Below are positions 29,733-40,500 of a DNA stretch of 64,000 nt, piece after piece. The stretch is from contig NW_004190356.2 of NCBI RefSeq assembly GCF_000224145.3, positions 706,267-770,266 on the forward strand, written 5' to 3'. The translations under genes were made by a program, and so were the position numbers. Origin of the DNA: Ciona intestinalis (taxonomy: Eukaryota; Chordata; Ascidiacea; Phlebobranchia; Cionidae). The notes beneath the pieces were generated by a model. It saw nothing but the letters and a program-made list of their open reading frames with translations. It had not been told where the DNA came from and made no database searches. The first letter of the stretch is position 1; every line of letters begins with the position of its first letter.

Positions 29733-29782
29733 NNNNNNNNNNNNNNNNNNNNNNNNNNNNNNNNNNNNNNNNNNNNNNNNNN
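29733..29782. other. Assembly gap (50 N)
   Basis: 50 unresolved bases between the two duplicate copies. Confidence 0.99.
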
Positions 29783-30530
29783 CACAGACCATGAAGTGTC
29801 TTTCTTGTGGAAAATGACGCCATTCATTTTCACCAATTGAAGATAAGAATAAAGTAGGGGCGAAAACATTGAACACAAAATAAGGGGACAAAAACAGCAG
29901 GTGTAATGGCAATCCGGGTTAGTAGTTATGTTTAGCGGTTAGCAAATAATTTAGTAGAATGTTTTGTTTTTTGAAACTTCGATAGTACCTCAAAACACAT
30001 TTCCATTTTGTATAGTTAGTATGATCCTACAAACATTTATAAATATTTAAATATAGAAAATTTATTTGATTTCTTAAACTTTACCTCCATTGCAACAGAA
30101 TAGATCAATGATAAAAATGCACCAGAACAAAACTTTCCAAGTTGCCATCTTCGTTGCCATTCCTTTCATCATTACAGTACTTTGTTGTTGTTGTTCTTTC
30201 ATCAGACTGTTAGATCGAATGCACCAGAGTATTCCTGGTATATAGTATACAAAGCAAACAAGATAGCTAAGCTCTAATAACTGGGCATGTGGCGTTTTAA
30301 AAATGGTTGGTAAATATGCATTGTACAGCTGCGTAATCATGTGTTGAGTTTTGAACTTCAGTTGCAAACCTTGTCGTCGCTTAAAAACGTTCGCTTTTTA
30401 CTATGTTAATTACAAACTGTTTGTTTGAACGTTTCAGATAATTTTATCGAATAATTTTTTTTTAAACAAGCGCTTATCAATCTTTTATGATGGAGACATG
30501 AAGCGAAATTGGGACGGAGTTGGCGGTCGC
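29783..30530 (+). repeat. Direct duplication, copy B (right of gap)
   Basis: Begins CACAGACCATGAAGTGTC, matching the start of copy A (CACAGACTATGAAG), and contains an extra segment at about 29868-30010 absent from copy A. The shared minus-strand frame (LKFKTQHMITQLYNAYLPTI, hydrophobic SYLVCFVYYIPGILWC and WKVLFWCIFIIDLFCC, then a GTAAAG donor) is identical in both. Its first part resembles the frame at 46397-46609 (-). Confidence 0.85.
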
Positions 30531-31047
30531 GTGAATAGAAAAAAAATGTATCACGGTTTGCGCAGTTGTGCGTTCTACTGTTTTTTTCATTTCTGTGAGT
30601 CTAGTTGGTACAGTGTACAAATTGTATATTAGTAGCACGCGTAGAAGGTATCGGAAGTGGCCGCTATGCATTTTGTATTCTAGAATCACCTTGGTCCACC
30701 CAGAGTCGTATAAACACCGAGTAGTCCAACTGCCTTTTTGTGTGTCCAAAATAGAGCAACAGCGGTGACTTTGGCAATGGATTTTAACGAACTTGTTAGA
30801 ATTTTGTTTGTGTTTTCCTTTTGTGGAAAGTCGTAAAACAGCTTCTATTTACCTTACCAAGCATTTTTTGGAAAAAATATATATAAATTTACCCCCATTA
30901 AATGACTAAAATGTCACAAATCAACCGCTTCTAGTTCTATTTTTAACTTTTTTGATAATGAAAACAAATAACACATGTTTTTTACTATTTTTAACCTTTA
31001 ACTTTGTTTTTAAGCCCAAGTCCTTCTGTAATTTACCAAAAAAACAT
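30531..31047. other. Spacer of repeated DNA
   Basis: Contains about 30640-30750, which recurs inverted and diverged at 37100-37180 (AGTTGGACTACT, GTGTTTATA, GACTCTGG). No gene is supported. A 90-codon frame at 30477-30749 (-) is part of this repeat. Confidence 0.4.
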
Positions 31048-31645
31048 GCATTTTCCCTATACCCACTGTGTTATTTTGGACCCAAATTGCCGTTCAATTT
31101 GTCTTTTACGTAACAATGGGTTGGTCTTCACGGTATTTCTATGGCTCCGGGTCCACCAGCACCTGTAAATTATAAGTAAAATGTGCTTATTGAACTAGCA
31201 TAAAATAAATTTGTTAGTGGTAGGCTACTTACTTTTTCTAGGCTACAAATAACATAAAAACTCAGTTCAGATGACTTTAAATCAAAAACTAAAGTTTTAA
31301 CGTGTAAAATCTTGTCCGGAACGTTTTCAATGGAGGGTTGTAATAAATCTGGACCGGGTGGTCATTGTAATTGTTTCGAGCTACTGTGCATATGGACTTT
31401 GCTGTGCATATACGCAGTAGCGTCTCGGCGCATGCGCAATAGCGCCCGGTACAAGTATATCAATCGGAACGAATATATTACGACACCGTGGCATTTTATC
31501 ACAAGTACACGTGCTCTCTTTACCAACCCATTGTTACATTGTTACGTAAATACCGATTCATTAGTCCAACCCATTGTTACGTAAAAGACAAATTGAACGT
31601 CACTTTGTGCCCAAAATAACACAGTAGGTATAGGGAAAAAGCAAG
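31048..31645. mobile_element. Foldback element with about 85-bp inverted arms
   Basis: The left arm (31048-31131) contains CCCTATACCCACTGTGTTAT and TGTCTTTTACGTAACAATGG. The right arm (about 31560-31640) is its complement (CCATTGTTACGTAAAAGACA, AACACAGTAGGTATAGGG). The 430 bp between the arms encode nothing recognised. Related arm sequence appears at 34930-35000. Confidence 0.7.
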
Positions 31646-31669
31646 ATTTTCTGAGTAATTTAATTAAAG

Positions 31670-32717
31670 CAGTGTTTCTCAACCTTTTTAGCTTGCGAAC
31701 TTTTGAAATAAATTTTGCGGAGCGGTGGCCCTTGGGCACACATGCTTCGTCATCGTTATTCGCCTGACTTGCTTAAAGGGCCTAAACACACCCCAAATGT
31801 ACTTCGCTTTAATCGATAGAGTGTGTTTTTCTAATTCCAACGACACCTTACTTGTTTTAATCGGTTCTGTAAAGTGTACTACCCACGTGACAAACACGTA
31901 ACAAAATTGTTGAAGCGTGGCCGCTCTCATTCAGAAAAGCGAGAGGCAGTGTTTTCAGCGAAAAACGAGAGAACAAAAAAAACGCAAAAAAGCACAAAAA
32001 AACGCAGGTTTCGCTTTTACGAATGAATCAGTCACGTGACTAGTACGTTCCTACGTCACAATCACGGAGCTCGTAGTAAAAAAAAGATAGCGCTAGAGAT
32101 CACTGTTTGAGGACGAATATCTCCGCCTATACTGGACCCATTTTAATAAGCAAAGTATTTTTGGAATCAATAAAACGGTCGCTTTATGAATTTACAATAA
32201 AAAATAAAAGTGACGTGGGGTGTGTTTAGGCCCTTTAAGGTTAACGATTTACTACGTCACAATCGCGGTACGTTACGTCACAATAGTGATATATTACGTA
32301 CGTTACCGGAGATTATAGCCTTATTTTTTCGCAATTCATGAGGGCTCGTGTGGAAAATACGGAGACGCAGAAGGATTTTGCGCAAACGCCCGAGTTTTTT
32401 CAAAAAATAAATTAGACAAGGGATATCAGTAAGACCTAAGGAACACTTTGAAACTAAAATTTTAGATGGCCACCAGCTAACGGATTACTATTGTGACGTA
32501 CGATAAAGTCCAAAGTAGACCATAAGCTCTATGTTACGTCACAGTACCGCAAATTACAGAACTGGCGAAGTTCTAAATCAGTTTGAAATTTGATGTTTTA
32601 TTTGTTTAATCAATGGACAAGACCTTAACATCGCATTTTGCAATTGAGAAATAAAATTGTAATATATTTGGTGGACCGGCAGAAAAGTTAATGCGGACCG
32701 GCGGTTGAGAACCACTG
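31670..32717. mobile_element. hAT-type non-autonomous element, 1,048 bp
   Basis: Ends are CAGTGTTTCTCAACC and GGTTGAGAACCACTG (14 of 15 positions complementary). Flanks are AATTAAAG on the left and ATTTAAAG on the right, a 7 of 8 target duplication. The terminus matches the common Charlie-like hAT pattern as I know it. The interior carries a foldback-arm piece (about 32340-32490) and no transposase. Confidence 0.85.
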
Positions 32718-32984
32718 ATTTAAAGGGTAACCTGGACTTAAAAATAAAAGTCTAAAACATTTGTTTTCTGTATCAAAAAAAGTCAAAAACGAGATCTAAA
32801 AGCGGTGAATTTGTGACATTTTTTTGTCATTCAATATGGGTAATTTTATATATTTTTCGCAAAGAATGTTTAATAAAGTAAATAAAACTTATATTTTACG
32901 CCTTCGCACAAACGTAAATTGCAAACAAAACCTAACAAGTTCGTTAAACGTCATTACTAAAGTCTCCGCTTTGGCAATTTAAAA
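32718..32984. repeat. Dispersed repeat piece
   Basis: About 32820-32945 (ATTTTATATATTTTTCGCAA, GTAAATTGCAAACAAAACC, AACAAGTTCGTT) recurs at 36940-37080 and 47190-47310, in the same order and diverged. Confidence 0.55.
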
Positions 32985-34020
32985 AAATAGTACAATGGGG
33001 AAGATGGGACACTTAAGCACATATTGGAAAATATTTCCAGAATTAAAATAGATGACGTTATTTGGGTAATACCACGAATTAGTACTATTATTTCTTTATT
33101 AATTGACAACAATTTAATAAAATATATTAAAACACACAAGACCTTATTCAGCGATCCGCACAACAGGTGAAAATTTACAAAATCGAAAACACACGGGATA
33201 AGATGGGACAGTTAAAAATCATTGTTAATTTAAATTATTAAGTGTATTTAGAAAATAGGAATATACGTAAATAACACGAAATAATACTGTACTCTTTAAA
33301 AATTAGGTCTAAACATTCTTTTTCTTATCCTACTGCTATAGTTTTTAACATGTTACCTATACATTATATTATTGCATAACAATTGGTATTCTCATAAAGC
33401 CACTTCTCATAAATTATCACCAAGTGCAAATGACCAAATATCGAATATATTTATAAAATATTATCTTTTTATTATATCGGTATCTTATAGTTGAATATCC
33501 CTTGAGGTTTAAATCACTAAATTAAAAGCGAACCTTTAAAAGTTTGGCACAAATGAAAACATACAAAACTACAATGTGGGGGAAGATGGGACTCTAAACT
33601 GAAACATATTTACATTAGCGGTATTCTGCAACTTGCAGTTAACCTACCGAATTTAACAGGCTGTGCTAGTTTCTTTGCCATGTAAACTTCATATATATAA
33701 CGTTAAACCGATATTTTTTGTTGTTTTTATCTCAAATTAAAGTCACATTGACCCGTGCCTATTTTCTTGATGCTTATATCTCGGTGTTTTTTTTACAAAA
33801 GCTAAAACTAGTTTATGAGACAAAATCAAATTGTACGAAAAATTCAAGGTTGTTTTATGAAGATATGAAACTAGTTTAATCGTTCGCACATGCAAACTAA
33901 AAAGTTTCTTCGCTTTACAATGATTTAGCCAGCATTAAACAATAGCACCTTACTATTTCGCATTTTTTACCTGTTCAAATTATACTGTTGCTATTTTACA
34001 TATTTTTTTAATGTTTAAAT
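32985..34020 (-). mobile_element. Long GGGAAGATGGGAC-family element, reversed
   Basis: Begins AGTACAATGGGGAAGATGGG and continues ACACTTAAGCACATATTG, the reverse of the right end of 27300-28556. It then runs through the family's internal words in reverse order (ACCACGAATTAGTACTA, GTGGGGGAAGATGGGACTC, ACTAGTTTATGAGACAAAAT). The far terminus is missing after about 34020. Confidence 0.75.
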
Positions 34021-34332
34021 AAAACAGATACGCAACACTACGGCCACATCCGACAGATGTCAAATAGCCATACGATTTATCAAAATAACCAAAATGCCTG
34101 CAACCGCGCGCAATCGTTAGCAACCGTTTAATTTTATTTGACCAATCCGTTCGAGCATAGATAATACGTATATGTATTATTTATTTTTGCCTTGTTAAAC
34201 TCGTATGGTCATTTGACATATATTCAATATTATATTGGACGTGGCCGCGTAGCGTTTCTAGTCAAAACAAACAAAATATCTGCAACCGTTTGCAACCGCT
34301 TGCAACCCGTAGTTTTATTAGGGACCCCTTAT

Positions 34333-34358
34333 CAGAGTCCGTATATAAACGGACTCTG
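34333..34358. repeat. Perfect 10-bp hairpin stem
   Basis: CAGAGTCCGT, a six-base ATATAA loop, then ACGGACTCTG. It lies about 220 bp upstream of the glomulin start codon. Confidence 0.85.
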
Positions 34359-34575
34359 CCCCTTATATATGTCATAGAATATCCGCCATCGGAAGTGGGT
34401 TTTTCTTAATTTTAAATTTGTAATAAAATCGAGTTAAATGAATTGCGCAACACTTTACTGAGTTCTCCAGTATGACGTCACATTACGCGGCGATTTCGAG
34501 TTGCTTCATTTTTGGTAAAATCGACTTTGTAATTTTATTTTATCATAGAGCTTCTATACAAAATAAAAAACAACG

Positions 34576-37500
34576 ATGTCCGTGGACGAAAATGAAACAG
34601 AATTTTTGAAGGCGTTTAGAAACGAAGATAATTTTACACAACTACATAACTATTTCATTAAGGAAATTGATCAATCAAAGGTATTTACTATTTACACTAT
34701 TTAGTAATTGTTGGAGCTATAGTGAAAAATCCCGCTCCTATACGAACCAGGAACGTAACGGTTCAACACAACGCTTACTAAGCCTTAACTGTGACTCTCA
34801 TGGACTAGAACTAAATTTGTTTTTGAATGTTTAAAACACAAAAACCAGCTGTTGACAAACTTAAATTTAATGCAGGGTGTGTTTGTGTGCATTAACTTGG
34901 TTAACTCAGAGCTATAAAAATATCGAGTACTCCAACTCATTGTTACATAAAAGGCAAATTAAACTCCAATTTGTGTCCGTAATAACAGAGTAGGTTCAGG
35001 AAAAAGGTAATCCTTTAGCTGGTGGCCACCTGAAATTTTTGTTTCAAAATGTTCCTTAGGTCTCCCTGATACCCACTGTATAATTTTGTTTTGAAAAAAC
35101 TCGGGCGTTCGTGTCGAAAATTAACTTTGAAAGTGCACGAAATCGTGCTGCGTCACCGTATTTTCCACACCAGCCGTTATGAATTAAACCAAGGTTAGAT
35201 TATTACGTCATAGAATGCGTATTGTTACGTTTGATTCCTACGTTAAAACAGTGGGAAAAAACAAGGCTGTAACGTATGTAATATAGGGGAGACCGGGGAT
35301 ACTTCGGACGCGGGGATACTTCGGACCATGTACATGACGTCACAATAGAGCATTGTGATATCATTATTAACAAATCTTATTGTTTCCATTACAAAGCAGC
35401 ATAATGTTTGGGGGCATGCACAGTTCAACCGATTAGTTAAAATAAAAAAAGTTAGTTTAACAGAAATATCTACTTTTTAAGTTTTTGGTTGTAAGGGTAT
35501 AGTTTGGTTACTGATAGCCGAAATTAATTCTTTTGCGGTGGAAGTCGTAGTTTAGAAGCAACACTTCAATAAGCAAACGTAGATTTTGAGCAGGAGGTAA
35601 ACAGGCGGCTATGTTTTTGCTTTATTTATGTCACCATGTGTCTGGGGATACGTCGGACAACATGCCCGGGTTGGTAAGGTGTATTATGTTGTATGCTCAC
35701 AATAGTTTTAGATCATAAAAAATAGTAAGAACGTTTAAAAGAAGGACGACATCAGGAGAGTATCAAGCGACTGAATGAAAAAAAGCTATTTTCCAGTTAT
35801 TGAAGATGATACTCGTACAGACAGGGGACTATTAAGGATTAAGATTTCTCATCAACCTTTCCTGTTTTAATATGCGCTTAAGTACCAGCTTAGCCTAGTC
35901 GATTTATATATTAGATGATTCATTATTATTTCGTTTGTCGTTTTTACCAACGGTGTCGAATAAAACCAAAAAACGTATACTGTCCGAGGTGACCCCGGAC
36001 ATGTCCGATGTTACCCCGGTACCGGGGCAACACCAGACACTTGAGAGCCTTCGGAATTTGACCTTTTTCATGTATTTCTAGTTTTCTTTGGCATGCGACT
36101 CTCCTACCCTTTTTCGGCAAAGGATCACCCTTTACAACAAACTAACATTTAAATTCATGTGACGCATATAAAAAAATTATTAGCAATTTTCAAAAAAACG
36201 TCCGAACCATCCCCGGTCTCCCCTACCACTATTGTGACGTAACAGACCGCGATTGTGACGTAATAAATTGTTAACCTTAGGCAAATCAGACGAATTACGG
36301 TGACGAAGCATGTTTTCGCGCATTTTTAAAGTTAATTTTCGACACGAACGCCCGACTTTTTTGAAAAAAAAAATTAGACAGCAGGTATCAGTGAGGGCTA
36401 TAGAACATTTTGAACCCAAAATTTCAGGTGGCCACCAGCTAAAGGATTACCCAGGAAAAATGCCTGTTTTTTAGTAAATTACAGAAAAACTTGGACTAAA
36501 TAGTAAACAACAAACACTAAGTTTGGAAAGTGTAAAAAACATGGGTAATTTGTTTTACGTACGACTTATTATCCGAATGTCACTCTCTTTTTTCACAAGT
36601 GGGTGCTCATTTTTTTTTGATTATTTTCTGGGACTTTGAAAAAACGTCGTTTTTGTGACATATAAAACGTGTATTGTTATAGTATTTCAATATTTTATAA
36701 AAAATCGTTTACTAACAGTAAGTTTTACAGTTTACAGACATAAAACTTAAATTCCTAACCCCCTAACTCGTGTCAATCACACACACAAAAAAATAATAAA
36801 ACACGTTTTTTTTTAATTTTAAACTTAATAAGAGCGCCCACTTGTGAAAAGAAGAGAGTGACATTCGGATAATAAGTCGTATGTATTTGTTTTCTATTTC
36901 CAAAAAAAAAAGTTTATAAAAGGGATTAAAAAGCATTTGTTTGTGACATTTTTTTCATTTAATATGGGTGATTTTATATATTTTTTGCAAAAAATGTTTG
37001 ATATGATAAATCTAAGCTATTTTATGTTGTCCCTCCAAATGTAAACGCAAATGAAACCTCACGAGTTTGTACCCATTGTGAAAGTCACTTTTATTAGTCG
37101 CTTTTGGTCTTTTGGACACATAAAGGTGGCAGTTGGCAGTTGGACTACTATGTGTTTATATGACTCTGGTGTAACATGTTCCATTCTTTATAACACGATT
37201 GGACGCAAATGTGATCTGAACCCAAGCCTGAATCTCACTGTCTTAATATATCTAAAGAGATGAAGAAAATCTTATGTCTTCACAATCTTATAGTTCAGCG
37301 GCGTCGATTTTATAAAAACATAGGGCTTGCGACATTACACCATGTTAGCTGAAAGTAGGTTAGACAAGTGGGGTAATAAAAACAGAAAACACAAACTTTC
37401 GATTTTCTCCCTAAGTAATAAACTAAAAAAAATATTTTTAGTCTGGAGGAACAGTATTCATCAAACCTTGATATTGATGTCCAAAAAAGATTGTAGAATT

Positions 37501-40500
37501 TCTATGGTTACTAAAAAAAAAATTAAGATTGGTGGGTAAAAAAACAAAAGAAAATTTTTTTCAAGTTGTAAACCGTCGATTTTTTCACTTTGTAGCCAAT
37601 CTTAAGGGGGCAAAAAATGTCTGTGTATGCTTAACCAAGACGCACATGAAGGCTAAACCACAAAGCACAATAAGGCTAAACCACAACACCTGTGAAGGCT
37701 AAACCTGACGCACGGGAAACTTAAATTACGACGCACGTGAAGTCTAAACTACGACTACATTAAGTGCAAAATACAACTAAGGCTAAACTAAAACGCAAAC
37801 CGTACAGGTATTTTGTTTAGCTTTTGCATTGATTTTAATAAGGCATTGTTACTCAATAATACTTCACAGTTTAACTGTTATATTTCATGGGACAAATACA
37901 ACAAATGCGCAAAAAAAATTTTTTTTTTCTTTTAATAGTAATTAATTTCTTTTACCCAGTGTATTATTATTAATACAATTGCCAAAATACCATGTACAGT
38001 CAAGTAATAAAAATCTTTGGGGTAAAATCCTAGAATATATATTTTTTGGGATGAAAACTCCATTTATTTGGCTTACCTTCTAACTTTATTTTTTTTTAAA
38101 CTTTATTTTGTGCTAAGTATTTTTTCAGTAAAACAAAAATTACTCAAACAAAAATTTAACGAAAAAAATTTCGTATGGGGTTTGCCAAACCTTTTATTGT
38201 GAGAAGACATTTTGTAATAAACTTATTATGAAAGCAGTTATTTGCTGTATATTGAAGTAGCTTGAGCAAACAGTTTTATAGCTGACTGCTCTTTTTTAAT
38301 GTAACTTTTTATAATTGGCATTTAGGTTTAATATCCCCATTACTTTGTAACATGTTATGTTTCTACGTCCACCAGGTACACATTTACCTTTCACATCTAT
38401 CACTCTGCCAAAAGTTAGTAATATTTTACACAAATACTTTAATGTTTTATCAGTTCTTATGTCACTTAATATTTGTTCTCTTTTAATTTCTATATTATAA
38501 TGTTCATTAACCACATGTATATTCTAAATGTCCTGTAAATAAATTATAGTTACAAGAAAATGCGTGGGAGTATATCAGTTTATTGATGAGTCATGCTAAG
38601 GAACATCAAGTTTGTGATGAAAGTTTACAAACAGTAGAAGACATTTTTACCGTCATATCTGAAAATGGAAATGCACGAGAATTAATATTTGGAATTCTAG
38701 AACAATTTGATCCAATGGTTGAACTGCGCTTGGTTGAAATTCTCATACCATCGTTGAGTGTAGGTATATATTCAATACATACATGTAGCAGGTGTTTACC
38801 CATTATTCATGCACTACAGTTGCAAAAAATGTTAGAGAGAAATATAAGGGATCTAGCGCTACATAAATGTAACAGACAAACACTCTATGAGCTAGGAATA
38901 TGTGGAAATGATTCATGAGTAGCACAAGTTTGTAACATATAAATTATTAAACTTTATTTTTTATTATAAACTTGTGATTTTTTAAGGCTGGGGTTTTTAG
39001 GTGCCTTCGCGCTGAATAGTTCCTGTCCTGAAAAGTACTTCATCTTAAAATAGTTTTCTAATGCAGTGTGCACAAACTTAATGAAATCTAACAACACGTT
39101 GAAGAACAAATGCTATGATATGAGCATGACGTTTTCCTCACTTACATACTACTGTGACAGCCTCAACCTACCAAAGTATGAAAACTATGACCCAACGGAG
39201 AAATGTGAACAACCATTGGAAGAATCAAAAATTTTAAGGTTTCGGATGTTTGTAATAAATTTCATGTTAGACTATGTATAATAGTTTAAGTTGTTAGCTG
39301 TATATATCTGCATAAAATACAATCTTTTATAATTTATTTTGGTCAAGCAGCCAAGCTAATTTGTACCTGATATTTTACTTTAAGTCGGACCAATTTGTCC
39401 TACACAGTTTTGTTACAATCATGACCACAAAATCAGAGCTAACGTAATATTTTTTTCCCCATTATAGGTATGTTGAAAAATGCATAGACATTTCAAATTC
39501 AATGCTGTCAGTTTTGATCCAAAGTTTAACTGAAGTTGAAAAATCTGATGAAAATTTAATGGAGTCAATAGTTGCAGAACCATTATCAGTATGTTTAATA
39601 CTATACTACAGTATCATTTCTTTTATTAGTTTTCAAAAATATGAAATAATTAAACATTTAGTAATCTGTATGATCTGTATCAAGCTTAATGTTTGTGTTT
39701 TATTATTGCTAAACCGAACCTGTATTTCAGTTTTATTGTTGTATGTTGGAACGACTTTCTCAACTAAATGTAGAAGAACAAAATATGTGCAACAGTTGTA
39801 AACCAAATTGTATCAAATCAACTTTTGCAGCATCCAGTCTTGGTAAGTGCTATGATTTAATCCTATTCAAACAATATACTGTTGTTAGTGGCGTTGATTT
39901 TTAAAAAAACACAGAGGTTGCGAAAAAAAAAATTAAACAATTAAACAAGACTATAAAAGCAATAACTTTGTTTTTGCAAACGTTTTTTTTTGCAATGTAT
40001 ATTTTACTTTTGTGCGTGAAAAGGCAAATATCCAACTTGTTTTCAAACACCTGCATGCTAAATATTCAAGAGGACAACTGCTATTATGACGCAAATAATC
40101 AAAATGTGGATTGTTATTATGTCGTAATTAATTACCAGGTCAAAGAATGGCTATTATGATGCAATAAATCCCTGTGTGAATCCTTACTATTTAGTAATAA
40201 ACATGCTGCTTGGCTAAGGTAAACAACATGAATATATACAGCAGTGCCACTCTATTTCTGGAACATATTTAAGTTGTTCAACTGAAAGGTGCAGCATTGC
40301 GCATTATCGCACTTAATTCTCTGAGTCACAATATTGTTTGCAATGCAATATCTAACTTTTAAACTTGTAATTGCGCAACATAAAACCTATTTGCATCACA
40401 ATCGAACACATAACAATTTTGTATTGGTTGACGGGCGCAATGAAGTTTGAAATAAACGTTTTAACAAAACTCGAGGAAAAAACAAAATTAATTAAACATG

